Of a DNA stretch of 64,000 nucleotides, positions 12,901-27,875 are shown in pieces. Under the pieces are notes generated by a model. That model worked only from the letters and a program-made list of their open reading frames with translations, was not told where the DNA came from and searched no databases. Every line of letters starts with the position of its first letter. Position 1 is the first letter of the stretch. Both the position numbers and the translations under genes were made by a program. This DNA is from Wuchereria bancrofti (taxonomy: Eukaryota; Nematoda; Chromadorea; Rhabditida; Onchocercidae), in contig SSBO01000012.1 of assembly GCA_005281725.1 (NCBI GenBank), forward strand, positions 22,185,930 through 22,249,929, in the 5' to 3' direction.

Positions 12901-14186
12901 AAATTAGCAGTACTTCAAGATTTGCAGCATTGCTACAAGAAAAAAAAATGGAAAAGATAGAGGAACAACCAGAAGTTTGACCTTTGAACCCGGTTATAGT
13001 TCTTTAAAGAGATGAAAAAGTCTCATTTAAAAAGTGGAAGAAATAGCTTTTGTTTTGTTAAAGTGCAAAAGAAGAAGGAAAGACAATGAGTAATTTGATA
13101 TGAAAATTGAAAAATGTGATTGTCTTAATTATTCTTTCTATATTTAATAATTTAACAATAGATGAAAGATTAGTGTAAATTTATAGATTGTTTACATTTA
13201 AATTTACACTGATATTGTATATTTATCAAATTATCACTTTTATTTATTTGGCTTCATAATCTATTTCAATATCATTTCAATTTTATCAAAAAATCAAACA
13301 AACATGTGTTTTCATTTATCAAATTTTGAAAGAAAGAGAGGAGAGGAACAGTAATAATTATTAAACAGTTTTAATTAGTACTGAAAACTTCAAAAGATAA
13401 GTCGAACGAGTAATTTTTTTAAACTAATTGAAATTTCGTGTTAATTTGAGAAATGAAAAATATATGATTAAGTGAATTAAAACAGACAGATTATTCCATC
13501 AAATCAAAACAACCATTTTTGCCTAAATTGGAATATTTTAATTCCAATTCTAATTCCAAATAATTCTATTCAAATATATAAAAATTTCAATTTCAAATAA
13601 TTCCATTCAGATATATAAATTTTTATTCTGAAACTTCAAAATAAATTCAGAAATGCATTCCGTTTATAGGTGTACGAGTACGTTTTTGCTGAAAAGCAAC
13701 GAAGAAATTCTTTTAAAAATTGATGTCCTACATGAAAATTTTAAAAGAATTTTTTTTATGAAATTGTAATTTTTAATTCTTTCTACTATATCAGACGACA
13801 AACTATCCAAATTGATTAGTGATAAGACAATAGTTAGAAAATTATGAGAAACTTCAAAAAAAATTCCAAAAAATTTAAAAAGAAAATTCCAAAAAAAAAA
13901 AAACGTTTTTGCAAGAGTTAATAAAATAAATTTTTAGACCAATAAAAAAAGCCTACGGAATAAAATAAAATTTCAAAATTTCCACATAAAATTAAACAAT
14001 TAACACGAGAGCTGTGTAAATGTTGACTTGTGTGAAAATTAATATAATTTAATGTGCATTAAAAAGCTTTCCGAAATGCATAAATCAGATTGTAAATTTA
14101 ATTGAGAAAAAAAGAATTAAATTGAGACGTCAATTTTTTCAACTTTTTTTTTTAACAAAATCAAAATGAGCAAATAATTGTACGAT
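9920..14186. other. AT-rich spacer, no gene seen
   Basis: An AATAAA near 10183 could be the old polyadenylation signal of the ligase copy. Short open stretches at 11133-11324 and 11396-11584 have no family resemblance, no supporting splice sites and ordinary local composition. Confidence 0.5.
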
Positions 14187-14269
14187 ATGCGCTCAAAATC
14201 AAAAATTCCATCCAAAAAGATTTATCGAGAAGAGATTATTGCCGAAGAAAAGTATATCAAAAATTTGAG
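14187..14269 (+). CDS. Possible orphan first exon, resembling the start of a RhoGEF (DH) domain
   Basis: The ATG at 14187 opens 27 codons ending at a GGTAG donor. The peptide is charged and less AT-driven than its surroundings (start MRSKSKIPSKK, then REEIIAEEKYIKNLR). The second part has the spacing of the first helix of Dbl-homology domains (E-x2-x-TE-x-x-Y-x-x-x-L). About 200 bases downstream (14462-14500) a stretch can read IFDVYYGQLK, also DH-like, but the phase does not join exon 1 without a one-base shift. It could be a decayed fragment, a distant 5' exon of the TMC gene, or chance. Confidence 0.25.
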
Positions 14270-17200
14270 GTAGATTAAAACTATATTATATTTTCCTTCT
14301 CACATTTAAATTTTACTCTTTGCATATCTCTTTGAGTATTTCAAAAATAAATTTAACAAGTTTATTCGTTATTAGTATATTGTAAATAAGTGATTTAAAA
14401 AAAAAAAAAAAAAACTAATTATGCAAAATTTTAGAGAAATAAACTAAATTTAGCTGAAATATTAATCTTCGACGTATACTACGGGCAGTTAAAAATAAAA
14501 GCGTTGAAATTTTTCTTCAAAAAAAAAAAAAAAAAATGAGTGAAAAATTTGGAAAAGAAATTGAATTGTAAACTTTTATTGTAAATTTGTTGAAATAAAT
14601 CTTCGTTTCAAAAAAAAGAAAAAAAAGTGATTTTGTTGTTAGCTGAAAGTTTTAAAAATTGTTTGCATAGCAACCGGAAGTAATAAAAAATATTTTTATG
14701 ATTTCTCAATCAGTTTCTGATTCTCAAAGTGATGAAATTTAATGATATGACAAGTTAATTTACATATGAAATGCAAATGTGAAAATTAAATTAAACTACT
14801 ATCTATCCCTTAATTACTGATATTGAAATTTGAATATGAAAAATTATGCATGAGTACTAATTAATTCAAATATTTAATTCCTCTATTCTAGTATTTTCAA
14901 CAGTTTTCATATTTTGTTACATTTCCTGATTGTTTTATATTTCTCTATTCCAACTTGTTTCTCAATTTTTAATTTAATTTGCTATTTTCAATATTTTATT
15001 TTCTTGAAATTTCTTAGATAATCAATGAATTCTTAATTTTTTCTTAATTCTTAATTTTGAATTCTTAAAATTTTGAATTCTTAAGTGATTTTTTTATTTC
15101 GTATACCTTATCGATTTACTTAATTACGTGATGTCAGTTGATCTAATGTTAATTTAAATGAATTATAATTAAATTAGTAATGTCTTTCTCTATGATAGTT
15201 CCTCCAATTCCTTTTTTTTTCAGTATTTTAGAGAAATTTTGGATTTAAAGTTTCGAAATATTAGCTCTTTCATTTTTGTATTTCTTCAATTTCCATAAAT
15301 TGTAAAATTTTTTGTATTATTGAACTTTGTAGATTGTTGATAAATCAGTGAGGTACAAAATTATTACACAAATATTTAGTATAGTTTGAAAAGTTTATCA
15401 GATCTATTTTAATATAAATAACAATTATCGTTTAAAAGAAGTACGTTGCAAACTTTAGAATGTTAGATAATTATCTTTCATCTTAAAATTCATCAAATTA
15501 ATAATTTAATTTAATTTATAGTAGATAATATCATTGCTTTACTAATAAAATTATTTAAATTTAATTTGATAAGTAACGGCAAATATCATTAAAATACCAT
15601 TGTGGTGCTAAAAAAGCTATTTAAAAATTTTAATGATAAAAAAATAATTTGTTAAATAATTATATCGTTATGTAAATTATTTCGTAATTGATGAATATTT
15701 TTCAAATAACTTAGAATAAAGATTGAAAATATGTAATTTTTCTTGTCATTCATTGATAAATTAATTAATAATTAATAAACTGCTTCTAATGAATGACAAT
15801 ATAATTAGTATCAGAAATAAAAATTCAAAATTTATCAAATTAAAGTGATGTATCAGTGTTCTTTGAGATATATTATAAAAGATTACAACAAATTGATAAA
15901 AATGATATGCAAAGTTTCATTTTATAATTCTAAGAAAAAAATTGCAGTTTTCAAAAAATTAACTTTTTTATAAAATTTTTACAATTTCATTTTATTATTT
16001 TAAATGGTTTTTTTTTTGTAGGCTTTTTTTATATTATATTACAACATGTCTTCTCGAATTTCAAAAAATGTTGCTTTCACGATTGCCAATAAGAAATGAC
16101 ATAATCGAAGAAACAAGCAAAAGTAAAATGAAATTTCAGAGAACTAAATGATTCGTTATAGAATTATCAGTTGACACTGATAATTCTGATTATCAGTATG
16201 GATTAACTAACATATATTTAATGTGAATTAATGCAATTATCAATATCAGTTTACTTTTCATTTGCTTATAAAAGTGCTAGTTCCATTATCATAAATTATA
16301 TTTTTTAATTCTACTAAAGTTTATTCGTGCATGGTATGATTTACGTCCAATTATCAGTTATCAAATCATTCATTATATCACCAATGACCTCTTGTGAACA
16401 TTAAAAGTTCTAAAATTTAAATAAATCCATTTGATATCACAAAAATTTTTTTTGGATTTTATAACATCGATCACATTTTTATTTGAATACAAAACAAAGT
16501 TGCTGTTTTTTTTTTAAAGTAATTAAAAAAAAAATTATCATTTAGTACTTTTTTAATTTCTCAAAATGAACTAAACACTATAACATCATTTATCATTTGA
16601 TAATAGTGCAATGTTATTTCTAAGCCTAATATTTCACTTTTTAAAATGTTTCTGTTCATTTAACAAAAACTTATTGCTAATTGTTATTTTTCATTCTTTT
16701 TTTTTTTTTTTTTTGTTTTTTTATGCATTTAAATTACAACAAAGTACGAAGCATCAAAAGTGATTTTACATTATTGAAATGGAATGTTGTTGATAGTAAG
16801 ATATTTTGAACAAAAAGAACAAAAAAAAAACAAAAATGCTTTTCATACATTACGTCAAGTAGGAATTATTTATTTATTTATCATAATTTTACAATTTCAA
16901 TTACAAATAAACTTTTAAATTTTACATATAAAATTGCTATAAACAGTGGTAGTTCAGTTTGTTATTTTATAAATTTTTTTTTTCAGCAATATTTTTCCTA
17001 CACTTTATCTTATTTTTTTTTTTTTTTTCATCGAAATATATTTCAAACATTTATTTTTCAATGCAGCAAATGTTGAAGTGCATAGTAGAGTACGTGTGAT
17101 ACGTAAAAATTTTTGCCGTTATTTTTCTTTTCTTATTCTTTCCTAAAATTATTATACTTCTTCTTTCTATTTTGTTTGTTTGTTTTTTTTTTCTTTTAAA

Positions 17201-20200
17201 TTGTTATTATTTTAATTTGAAATTGCTTTTTTACTTACTGATATATTTAAATATGATAAAAGAGAAAATGAAAATGTTGTAGAAAAAAAAAAAGTGAAAA
17301 AATTCGATGATATCATTGCTATCTCTGCCGTATCTTTTTCTATTTTTATTCATTTCTCAATCTTTTCCTTCTTGTTTGTTTGTTTGTTTGTTTATTTGTC
17401 TATTTTCCTTTTTTCAATAGATGTCAAATCCAATGTTTTCATTCTTTTTTTTCTTAATCAACAAATGATAAATATGTGTTAAATGTTATTATTAATTAAT
17501 TTATAAATTTTAGCAAACCGTTTTTTTCCTTCTTCCAATTAGCATTGTAATTAGTTTTTAAAATGTTCAATTTCGACTATTTTTTACATCTAGAAATTTT
17601 AATATAGCTTTAAAAAATAGGTTTTGTAAACATATAAAAAGAAAAAGAAAGAAAATAACAAATAGCAAAATAAGTTGAGAAGAAATAGCAAAATAAAATA
17701 GTAGAATTTGTTTTTTTTTTTCTTCAATCCTTCTGAAATTGCCTTTTTTTTTTTAACATTTGCTATAAAAAGTTAAATGTTGAAAGCAAAATTAGTGCAA
17801 AGGGAAGAAGAAGCGCAAATGGCATTCATTGAAGAAGAAATAGTATTTCTAAAATCCATTATAGTTTAAAACATTTTTATCAAAAAACTCCGTCAATGTT
17901 ATGAAATTTATAAATGCGATGGTAAATTTTGAAAAGAGAAAAAAAAAGACAAACAAACAAACAAAACAAATTTAAGTTTTATGTCATACATGATAAATGT
18001 TCTTTTTAAAACATTTTACTACCGTTAGCTAGAAATTATATTCTTCTAACTAAATGTATGATTAACGTCGATCTTTCTCGTCTATCTTACAATTTTGACA
18101 CTTCAAAAATGATATTTACACTGATAACATTTGATAAAATGAACTTGTTATGACTAAATATATGATTAACTTTGATATTTCTTACTTAGAACTAACTTTA
18201 ACTGTTATTTACTTAGATAAATTTTAATAAAATGATATCTAAATCAATCCAAAGAAGTTAGTGCTACATTTTTAAATGCAAAATAATATGAAAAATTTTG
18301 AAAAAATAATAAAAATAGAAAAAGGTATTTTCAAGTTCTGCCATCTTTTCGTTCATTTCTTTTTTTTTTGTCAATTTTAATCATGAAAATGTGTTTATTT
18401 TTTCGCATATTTTACAATTAATTGCAAATGAAACAAATTATTTTGACGTGAATAAGTTGCTAAAAATAGCAAAACGTAAAGATCACGTAAATCTTTTTCA
18501 ACATAACGTTTATAGCATTCCAATATGTATTCTAATGCAAAAAGCTATACATTTGTTAAATCAATAATTTTAAAACTGTTGAAAAAGTGTAACAGTTGGC
18601 TAAATTTTCAGCTTTAAAATTTCTTAACAGATGCTAGTCATTAAGGCAAGCTTGATGAGTTTGTCGCTCATTGATAATAATCATTGCAAAGGTAAATAAT
18701 AGAAATTATTGAAATAAACTAAGTCATTGTGTGAAATATTTGAGTAATAATAAAAAAAAGCCAAATTTAAAAATATATGCGTTAATTTGTTTTATTATTT
18801 TCATTTTGTTTGTTTCTTTTTATTTTCCTTCTCTTATTTTTTTTCCTTTTTAATTTTTTCATTTCATTATGATTAATATTGATTAGAATTTAATGAATGT
18901 AACTAATTTAAGAAATATATTTGTATTGAAAAAAAAATTTTTTTCAATCATAAATATATTATTTATATATAAAAGAATTGTAAAATGATTTTGTCTGATT
19001 AAATTAATGCTTACAAAATTATTTTTTTCTCATTTACCGATCGATCAGAGATGATAGAGCAATTGGCAGCTTAAAAGCAACGAATTGCAATAATTTCCAC
19101 ATTCCGTTAATTTCCCGCAAATATTTGTGAGTCATTTGAAAAGAATTTTTGAGGAAAAGATGAAAAGCGGTAAAAATGAAATGAAATAAATAATATCAAA
19201 TGGTATGCAACAGAAAGTGAAATATTTGTTTAAATTACTCTCAATAAATTCATCAAAATTCATCAATCATAAAAAAATAAAAGTTATAATGAAAACAAAA
19301 AAAAAAAATAAATAAATAACTTGTGTGATGATGATAGTAATTATGATCATGATAATGATGATAACAATGATAACGATGGATAAAGGAAGATAGGATGATG
19401 CATAAAAAATTAGGTTACAATTCAGAATATATACATAAGAATTTGTTATTATGTGAAAAAAAAAATGATATCTTAAAAATAATGATAAGAAATATAGATA
19501 GATAATGCTTTATTTTATTATTTATTTTTAAATCAGAATCAATTAAGGAAATAAACATTCATAATTATGATAGTGATGATAACGATGATAATGCTAAGGA
19601 TAATAGTAAGATAAAGGTAATAAGTTATGGAAATGTTACAAAGTTAGAAAAAATGTTATATTCGCATTTTATATTTGTATACAATTAGTGAATTTTAATA
19701 TTACAGTAGATATTTTATATTTTACAGTAACTTTATAATAGCTAATTAGACAAAAGCTATTTCAGAGTTAATTAGATAAAAGGTATTTTAGGAATTACAG
19801 TTCCACTTTGTTTGTATTATTTAATATAATTATTAATTTTGTATTCTTCAAACGATAGATATTGTTTACTTCTGTGTAAAAAAAAAATTTAATATTTGAT
19901 ATTATCAAGTTTTAAAATAAATTTTATATTAACTTTCGATCATTTTACTATTTTTAGCATCTTATACTTTTTTTTTTATTTTCCCTTTTTTTTTTATAGC
20001 TTTAACTTATTTTATTTATATATAAAATTATAGTTTACTCTATTCACATGCTTACATCATTTTTTTTTTCTCCACCTTCTTTAAGCAATAATTTATTCTC
20101 AACTGTTAAAAAGTTTCACTTTTTTTAATACTAACAAGAAATAAATTGATGTGGTTTACAGTTGTATCAACAGCAACCAATACTAAACTGATAAATGATA

Positions 20201-20436
20201 ACAGCAAAAAAAGAAACGAAAAAACAAAAAAAAAAAAAGAAAACAATAGTAGTATTTTAATCATTTTAACTAAAAATAAAATATAAAATATTAACTTGAA
20301 AGAAAAAAAAAATTTTTCCAAACTGTTTTTCAATTATAAATCTAAAAAATTGATAGTATTTTAATATTATAATTTATTAATTATTATTTTATATTATATT
20401 ATTATGTTTTTGTACTATAAATATATATATATATAT
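14270..20436. other. AT-rich spacer with a few exon-like scraps
   Basis: No recognisable gene. Weak items on the plus strand are: 16046-16099, a 17-codon frame starting MSSRISKN; 17777-17869, a 30-codon Glu-rich frame with coiled-coil flavour (REEEAQMAFIEEEIVFLK); and 18631-18691, flanked by TTCTTAACAG and AAG/GTAAAT and open in one frame. Any could be a small 5' exon of a gene with long introns, but none is supported by homology. The rest is AT simple sequence and ATGATG/ATAATG-type repeats (19325-19620). Confidence 0.4.
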
Positions 20437-20647
20437 GGAATGGATCAGTTGCTTTCTTCAAAATTTTCCATTCGGTTTGGATAGGAACAGATGATTGATT
20501 GATAAGGATTGTTAAGAGTGAAGCCGCTGATTGGGATATTGCGACTTGAATAGATGCTGAACCAACAGCTTTACCTTCACTATCGTTATCATTATCTCAT
20601 CATCATCATCATTATTATCACTATCATTATCATTATCAAAAGACAGG
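20437..20647 (-). other. Possible minus-strand exon or pseudo-exon
   Basis: GC content rises to about 40%. On the minus strand a good acceptor (TTCTCCTTCAG) ends at 20648 and is followed by an Asp/Asn-rich run (GAT/AAT codons). After a one-base frame change comes a 50-codon open stretch (starting DSEGKAVGSASIQV, ending TEWKILKKATDPF). The composition is protein-like but I recognise no family, and no matching donor is visible before the (AT)n run at 20421. It could be a decayed exon. Confidence 0.25.
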
Positions 20648-23643
20648 CTGAAGGAGAATTTTGGTTAGAATGTAGCTCTCCTTCCTTCATCCTAAAATTT
20701 TTACTCCTATGAATTTAGTGAAAGAATGCTGCATGTTACTTTAGAAAACTACTAACTAACTGATTTTTGCTCATCTTTCTTTTATCTCTCTTTGTTTCTC
20801 TTTCCCTCTCTCTCTTCTCTCTTTCTTTCCCTCTTTATTTTTCAATATTCTTTCATTGTTTCTTTTTTTTTTTAATTGTTTGTCGTATTTTTTTAATTAA
20901 TGGTATCATGCAAGAGATTTGTTAATATGATTGCTACAAATCATTTGTTGTAAAATATTCCATTTCAATTGTAAACAACTCATATATCTTTTTTAATTTA
21001 ATACATAAAACGATGTTTTCATTCTCATCAATAATTTAATGCTTTAACTTACACATTTAATATTTTTTTTATATTTAATTAAACATTTGACTATTTTATA
21101 AGTTTTATTATTTCACTATAATCAATATTTATTAAAGTTATTGCATTTTCAATGGTCGTTTTTTTTTTTTCGTTTATTGAGTAATAATTGAAATGTCTTT
21201 CTTTTTTCTTTCTTTTGCAAAATTAAATAAACGCATAGTTATACGAAATTTAAATCAGTTATATGATAAATTAGTAAGAATTTGTTATTAATTCTGAATG
21301 ATTAAAATTGATTAATTATCAAATTATGCAATCTCTCATGATTATTATTTAATTAATAATATATTAGAGGTGACAATCTTTTAATGAGATCACATGCCGA
21401 GTCATTAAAATTATCGTAATGAATGATGGCGAAATTACTAAATTTGTCAAATAGCTTAAATATCTCTCTTACAGATTACTGTATCCTACTGTATCCTTTT
21501 AGAAATCTAAAAAAGATGCATTACGGTAAATGCTAAGAGTAAACATATAATATCAATTTATTTTAATTCGTTTTAATTTTCAATTTAATCATTTTTAAGC
21601 TTTTCCAAAATAGTCTAATAAGTTGACACAAATTTGACCTCACATTTTTACTTTTTTTTCATAATTTTGATCAAATTTTAGTTATTGCTATTAGTCGTAT
21701 GTCTTCGAAAATATCTTCGAAAATCTTCGAAAATAATAAAAGATTGACAAAAAAAATAAATAAATAAAAATAAAAATGGAAATGATGCAATGACAAAATT
21801 AGAAAGATAAAATCGTTTTTGTCATTTTTAGAAAAGATTTTAATCCTAAACACTGAAATTTTTACAAAATTTCAAGAAATTTTTATTTACATGATATCAG
21901 TTATCAATTATGACTGTAATTAATTTCCGACATAAGCTAATAACGTATATTTTAAAAAAATTTTTTGATCAGATAGCTTATGCTTGTATCACTTTTTCTT
22001 ATCACTTCGTCCAACAAGTTTTTGCTAAATTTTGACAGAATGTATCGTTTCAATGAATATAAAAGGAAAGAAAACACAATAGAAACTACTGCTAATTGTT
22101 ATCAGATTCTTATCATACATAGCATTTTTGTAAATCTTTTCAGATTCTTTCTTTTTTTGTTTATAATAAAATTTAATTTTAAAAATTTCTTCTGATTAAT
22201 CAAAAATATAAATTTGCTAAGTTAATCGCCTTCTATTTATTTATCGTCTAATATTATCATTACTTATTAATTTGTCATTTGCACATTTATTTTTATGATA
22301 GAAATCTTTAAAGACTAAGAAATAAATTCAAACTTTTTTTTTTGCATTTCAAGAGAAAATTTTAAGATTCATTAAGCACAAACAAATAACTTTGATGATA
22401 TAAGAAATTTTTTGCTTATAACATAAAAATTATGAAAATGACAACTGATAATGATTATTTGATAACAATTATTGAAAAATTATCCTCTAATACATGAAAA
22501 GTTGCCGAAAATTTTTACACCTATCTGACATCACTTTTCTTATACTTTTACTTTCTTATATTTATTCCGCTTTTTTTGTTTTTAGAACAAATTTTGGCAT
22601 TTGTTAAGTATTTGAAGTAAGAAAGAATAAACCAAATTAAAGTTTTTCATAAGCTAATCAATAATTAGAAGAGAAAAGAGAAAAAAAACTAAGTCTTTTT
22701 TTTAAATATCATTTTGTTTTTGTTTTTGTTTTTTTTTTTTCAAAAAGACAATAACAAGTGTTTTTTGATTAAAGGGAATAATATCCAATAAAAAATTAAA
22801 TTGTATTTCGATAAACGTTTATTTCAATAAACTTTTAGCAAAGTTAAAATTACATTCCCTTTTTTTTTGAAAAAAAGAAAATGAAAAAATTATTTTGTAA
22901 TAATTATTTGATGATTTATTATTATTTTAGTTTTTAAATCTTATCAAAATCATTATTACATTCGAAAAATTTTTGTGCTAATCAAATTGATCAAATGCAT
23001 TTAGCATCGGTTAGTACAAAGGAAAATTAATTTTTCACTACGATAACGAATGATCAGCTAATATATATATCTATCTGTGTGTTGTATCGGACATTTAACA
23101 TTTCAAAAGTTAGAGAAATTTAGTTTTGAAGTGTGTATATTCCATTTATTTGACCTTTCACCAATTCGGCTACTTCTTTCTTTTTTTTTTTTCAATCATT
23201 TCGACACTTTCATTTCCGCTATTAACAGAATGCAGGAAATGTTTGGTTTAATCTTTTATATACAAAAAAAAAAAAAGAATTTTTTTCGTTACAATGATGA
23301 AAATAAATTTACTTATTTTTAATAATTAGTATTTTAATTAATAAAAAAATGCACTTTTATTTTACTAAAAATGTATAAAATGACTTATTTTTTTCTTTAA
23401 ATGTAAAATGAAATTTTACTAAGCTCTTCTTCCTAAGTCAAATAGTAATTTACAATTTAAGTCTAAAAATGTATGAGTATTTGATATGAAAATATAATTT
23501 ACTAATTAACATAAATGATAGATATATGGTTGATAATTTATTATAGTTATAATCATACTTATTCGATCATATGTTTATTTATAATCATATGTAATTCGAA
23601 TTCTCTAAAAATTTAGATATAAGCATTTATTAAGCAATCATAT

Positions 23644-23767
23644 TTACTTAAAAAGAAGATGAAATTTTCTTTTTTTTTTTTAAATCTGAAGTTGAAATTT
23701 CATTTTTACTTAAAAAGAAGATGAAATTTTCTTTTTTTTTTTTAAATCTGAAGTTGAAATTTTGTTG
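23644..23767. repeat. 62-bp tandem duplication
   Basis: Two nearly identical copies of a unit holding TTACTTAAAAAGAAGATG, a 12-base T run and AAATCTGAAGTTGAAATTT stand head to tail with a 62-base offset. Confidence 0.85.
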
Positions 23768-26684
23768 AGTTCTTCGTAAGAGAGAATCGAATTTGATTAA
23801 ACAGTTTTAATGATAAATATCACCTCAAAATGAAAAGTTTTGTTGGATTTCAAGCGCTACGGCATATTATCATATCTTAATCAATAGATAAACTTTTTTC
23901 TGCCATCTTTTAATTGTTTCGTTTTTAAAAATTACTGATAAAAATTACTGATACTTTTACATTTTAAGGTTTTATTATCACTTTAAAATTACCTCTCTAA
24001 TGGACAGAGATTTGCTTTTTTTTTTCTGCAAACAAATTTTTGAAAACTTTCTTTATGCTATCTCAAAATGACTTATTGATTTATTACGAAACTATTAAAC
24101 TAATATAAAAGCACAGGTGAAATATATTAATCATTTAAATTATTATATAATAATCATTTATCAATTGATATAATCAATAGTTACTGACGGATTAATATTA
24201 GCACTGTTATCGGCACTTTATCATTGCTATCATATATCATTATATATCGTCTATCATTATCTAACACTTATCAGCATTTTATCATTATCATTGTCACCAT
24301 CATTATTTAATGCTTAATGTTTGGAATGCATTTGCAGCGCATCATTAATGATATCATATGCTTTATCAATTATATCATTTCCAAATATATCATTTAAAAA
24401 TTTTCTCATTACAAAAAAAATCAAAATGCAACGATATATTTTGAAAGTATTTAAAATAGCATCCAATTTTATAATATTTTGTTAATATTTTGCAAGGATA
24501 CATTTAATTTTTTTTTTTTTTTTTTTGGAAAATAAAAAAAAGTGTTAAAATTTTTTCACTGCAAGTTTATAAGACTTTTGAAATAATGGTACCAATTATT
24601 ATTTATGATAAATTTAGTGTAATATTTTTGAAACCAATTTAATTTTTTTTTTCTAAAACGAAAAGTGAATTATACTGCTAATTTATTCTTATTTTTTTTC
24701 TTTATTTTTTTTTTTTGAATGGGGATATTTCTTGATGTGTTTTTCTATCATTAATGATAATAAACTGCCAGATGATTAGAAAAAAATTTTTTTTTTTGCT
24801 CTTTCTCTTTTTTTTTCGTATAAAATGTTCGAAGAATTTTGTTTTGATTAGATTCTTTTCATTTTTTCGTTGGATACAACAATTGCTCATCATCNGTGAT
24901 TATTTTTGAAAGATATTTAAGTTTGAAATAATTTCACAAAAGTGTTATCATTTTAAAAAAATTTTTATAATTTTTGAAAAAAATATTATTATTCAATGTA
25001 ATTTGGCAGTGATATAATTACAATTTAGGAAATTTTAAGTTAGAAATGTATTATTGAAATTATGATTACCTTATTGCTTACTAAATTTAGAGTTTAACTG
25101 GTTTATGTCAACTAGCACTAAGTATTTTACTAATTTTTTAAATGTTAACATTTATTTAGTTATTAGTTCAAAGAATGGAAGCAAATGATAATCCACCGAT
25201 TTAGGCTTGCATTACATATCGATTGCAAATTCAATTGCTATGAAATAGTTTAAATAAGATGGAAGAGATAAAATTGATAAATGATTCAGATGTAAACAGT
25301 TGCCTTCGATCATCAAATGCATACCTTTTCAAATATTTAACATTTCTTGACTATATATATGTATATTTTAATATATTATAAATAAATTTAATTAAATGAT
25401 ATATTAATTAATTTTTTATTTTGCTCTATTTTATTTCATTCATTAAATAATATTCATTATTTCGTTTCATATTTTAGCAATATTGTGTAATAATTGCAGC
25501 ATTTGTAAGAAATATGCTTTAAAAAAAAAATAAATAATCTTAATGATAACGGTAGCAGCAAGCATTAGTGATAATTAATTATACAATGAAAGATAATGAT
25601 AAGGAACAAAGATTGAATTTCAGTATTTTATTGATAACTTTAAAAATTTGTATAAATCATTTGTTAAAAAGCAAATAATAATGGATAAAGAAAAATTTCT
25701 TTGATCGTTATTAGTTTGGTTGAAAATATATGAGCAGTAGAAATTTTAAATAAATTGTAAGTTGAAATATTTAATAAATTGTAAAGATTAATTATGATAG
25801 TTTCTTCGTTCAAATTTTGTTATTCAATTTGATTTCATTTTGCTATTAATATTTCTATCATTTAGCTATTCATATTAATTATTCCATCATGAACAATCAA
25901 TTTTGTTTTAATTAATTGAAAAAAAATGACTTCATTAATTCGTAAATTAAAATTAAAATTAATATTAGTGAAATTTTTTTTTACAGATTTTAATACTATT
26001 GGACATTCTTAAACTAACATAATTTAATGTTTTAATTGAAATCATTTGACAATAAAAAAAAAAGTGTCAAATTTATTTCATTCAATTCTCAATCAAATTT
26101 ACCGTAAAAAACATTACAAATGTTTTAATAATAATTCGTTTACTTATATTAAATATTTATAAACATAATTCGCAATGAAATTTTCACCATTGTTTAAATA
26201 TTTCTTTCAGTCTTCGTTCTTTTCATCTCTTTCTCGTTTTTTTTTTTTTTTTTTTGTTTTTACTAAAGAAAAACTTTTACAGAATGATTAATTAATTTCA
26301 GTTGTCAAGATTTTATTTATTAATACGTAGCAAAATATTTGCTTTAAATTTAAAATTTCGTATTGTTACACTTTAATTAATTTATATTATAGTTTATTTT
26401 ATTTTTTTTTTTTTTTTGTTTTTTATATTTAATTAGTTCTATGTTTTGGTTAGCAAAAAAAGAGGGGAAAATTTTGTATATTTATTCTTGTAAGTATTTG
26501 TTAGACAAACAAATAATGATTATTTATATCACATATTACTTAATCAATAAATAATCACATGATATATTATCATTTTTATCATTTAAAAATACAAATGTTT
26601 TTAGTTCAAAATTTTCTTTCACTTATATTTTCTTCCTTCTTTTCTTTTTTTTTTTTCATTCCCGGACACTTGGAAACTTTTTTC

Positions 26685-26730
26685 ATCAATCAATCGATCA
26701 GTCAATCAGTCAATCAATCAATCAATCAGT
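26685..26730. repeat. (TCAA)n tetranucleotide repeat
   Basis: About eleven TCAA units with occasional TCGA and TCAG variants. Confidence 0.85.
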
Positions 26731-27875
26731 TTTTTTTGCTTGACAATAATTGAATTTTATCATATCGAAGTAAAGTAATTTACATTCAAAAAGCAATCAG
26801 ATATATTTGTAAATAAAATAATTTAAAGAAAATAATATTGGAATGTCTAAACTAAGATACAAAAGAAAAACTAAGAGAGAAAAGGGACAGAGAGAGAGAG
26901 AGAGAGAGAAAGGAATTTACATAAAATACACTTTTAACAGTTGGCATTTAAATAACGAAAAAAAAAAAATAAAATTCATCCTTAGATCGTATCAACACGA
27001 AATAGACAGACACAGACACATTACAATTGCATGGCAGGCTTGTTTTTTTTTTTCAAAAATTAATTTCATTTATCAAATATTTGAAATTTAGAACTGAAAA
27101 GGAATAAATAATGCAAAATTAATTCCTGAATTCTTTTTATTATTTTTGTGACAAATTTTATAGTATTTAGAATAAGTTTCGTTTGAATAAATATGGCATA
27201 TTTCAAAAAATTTTCTGTTAACATTTGTACGACTAAAAATTAAATCAGTTTGCATTTAATTCAAATTAAACCATTGGTGTATTTTGTTAATTTGTTATAA
27301 AAATATTCAAATTTATGCTTTAAGCTATATTTATGCTTAATTATAATACGACATTATTTTCAAAATAATTGCATGATTGTATTGTAAAATAATTTCAGGT
27401 CATACGTGAAATTTCAACGAATAATCGAAATGAGCATTTTATTAATTTTTAATTGGCTTATTTGATGCATAATCATATCTTTTATGATAATTTGCATTTT
27501 GTTATACTGAAAAGCCAACTATAATGACTGTTCAATATCACTAAATGAGGAAGTGATAATGAACAATAATCACTTGACAATTTTAAAATTAATCACTGCC
27601 TTTTTGGTCGAACTACATTTTATCAACAATTATTCTACAACAAAAAATAAATGCAAAATTTCAACAGTTCTACAGTTCAGGCCGTTTTTGCAATTGTTAT
27701 TTGTTGCCTGAAACTATCCTTCTAAAGGTTAGTAATTTTTATTAAAATATTTTTATCAAATTATGTCAAAATTTTATTAAAATGAAAAGATAGAAAGGGA
27801 GAATTGAAGTAAAATGATAATAGTAATCAAAATTTGCACTTTTTCCTTTCTCAGTTTTTTTTTTTTTTGAAATTT

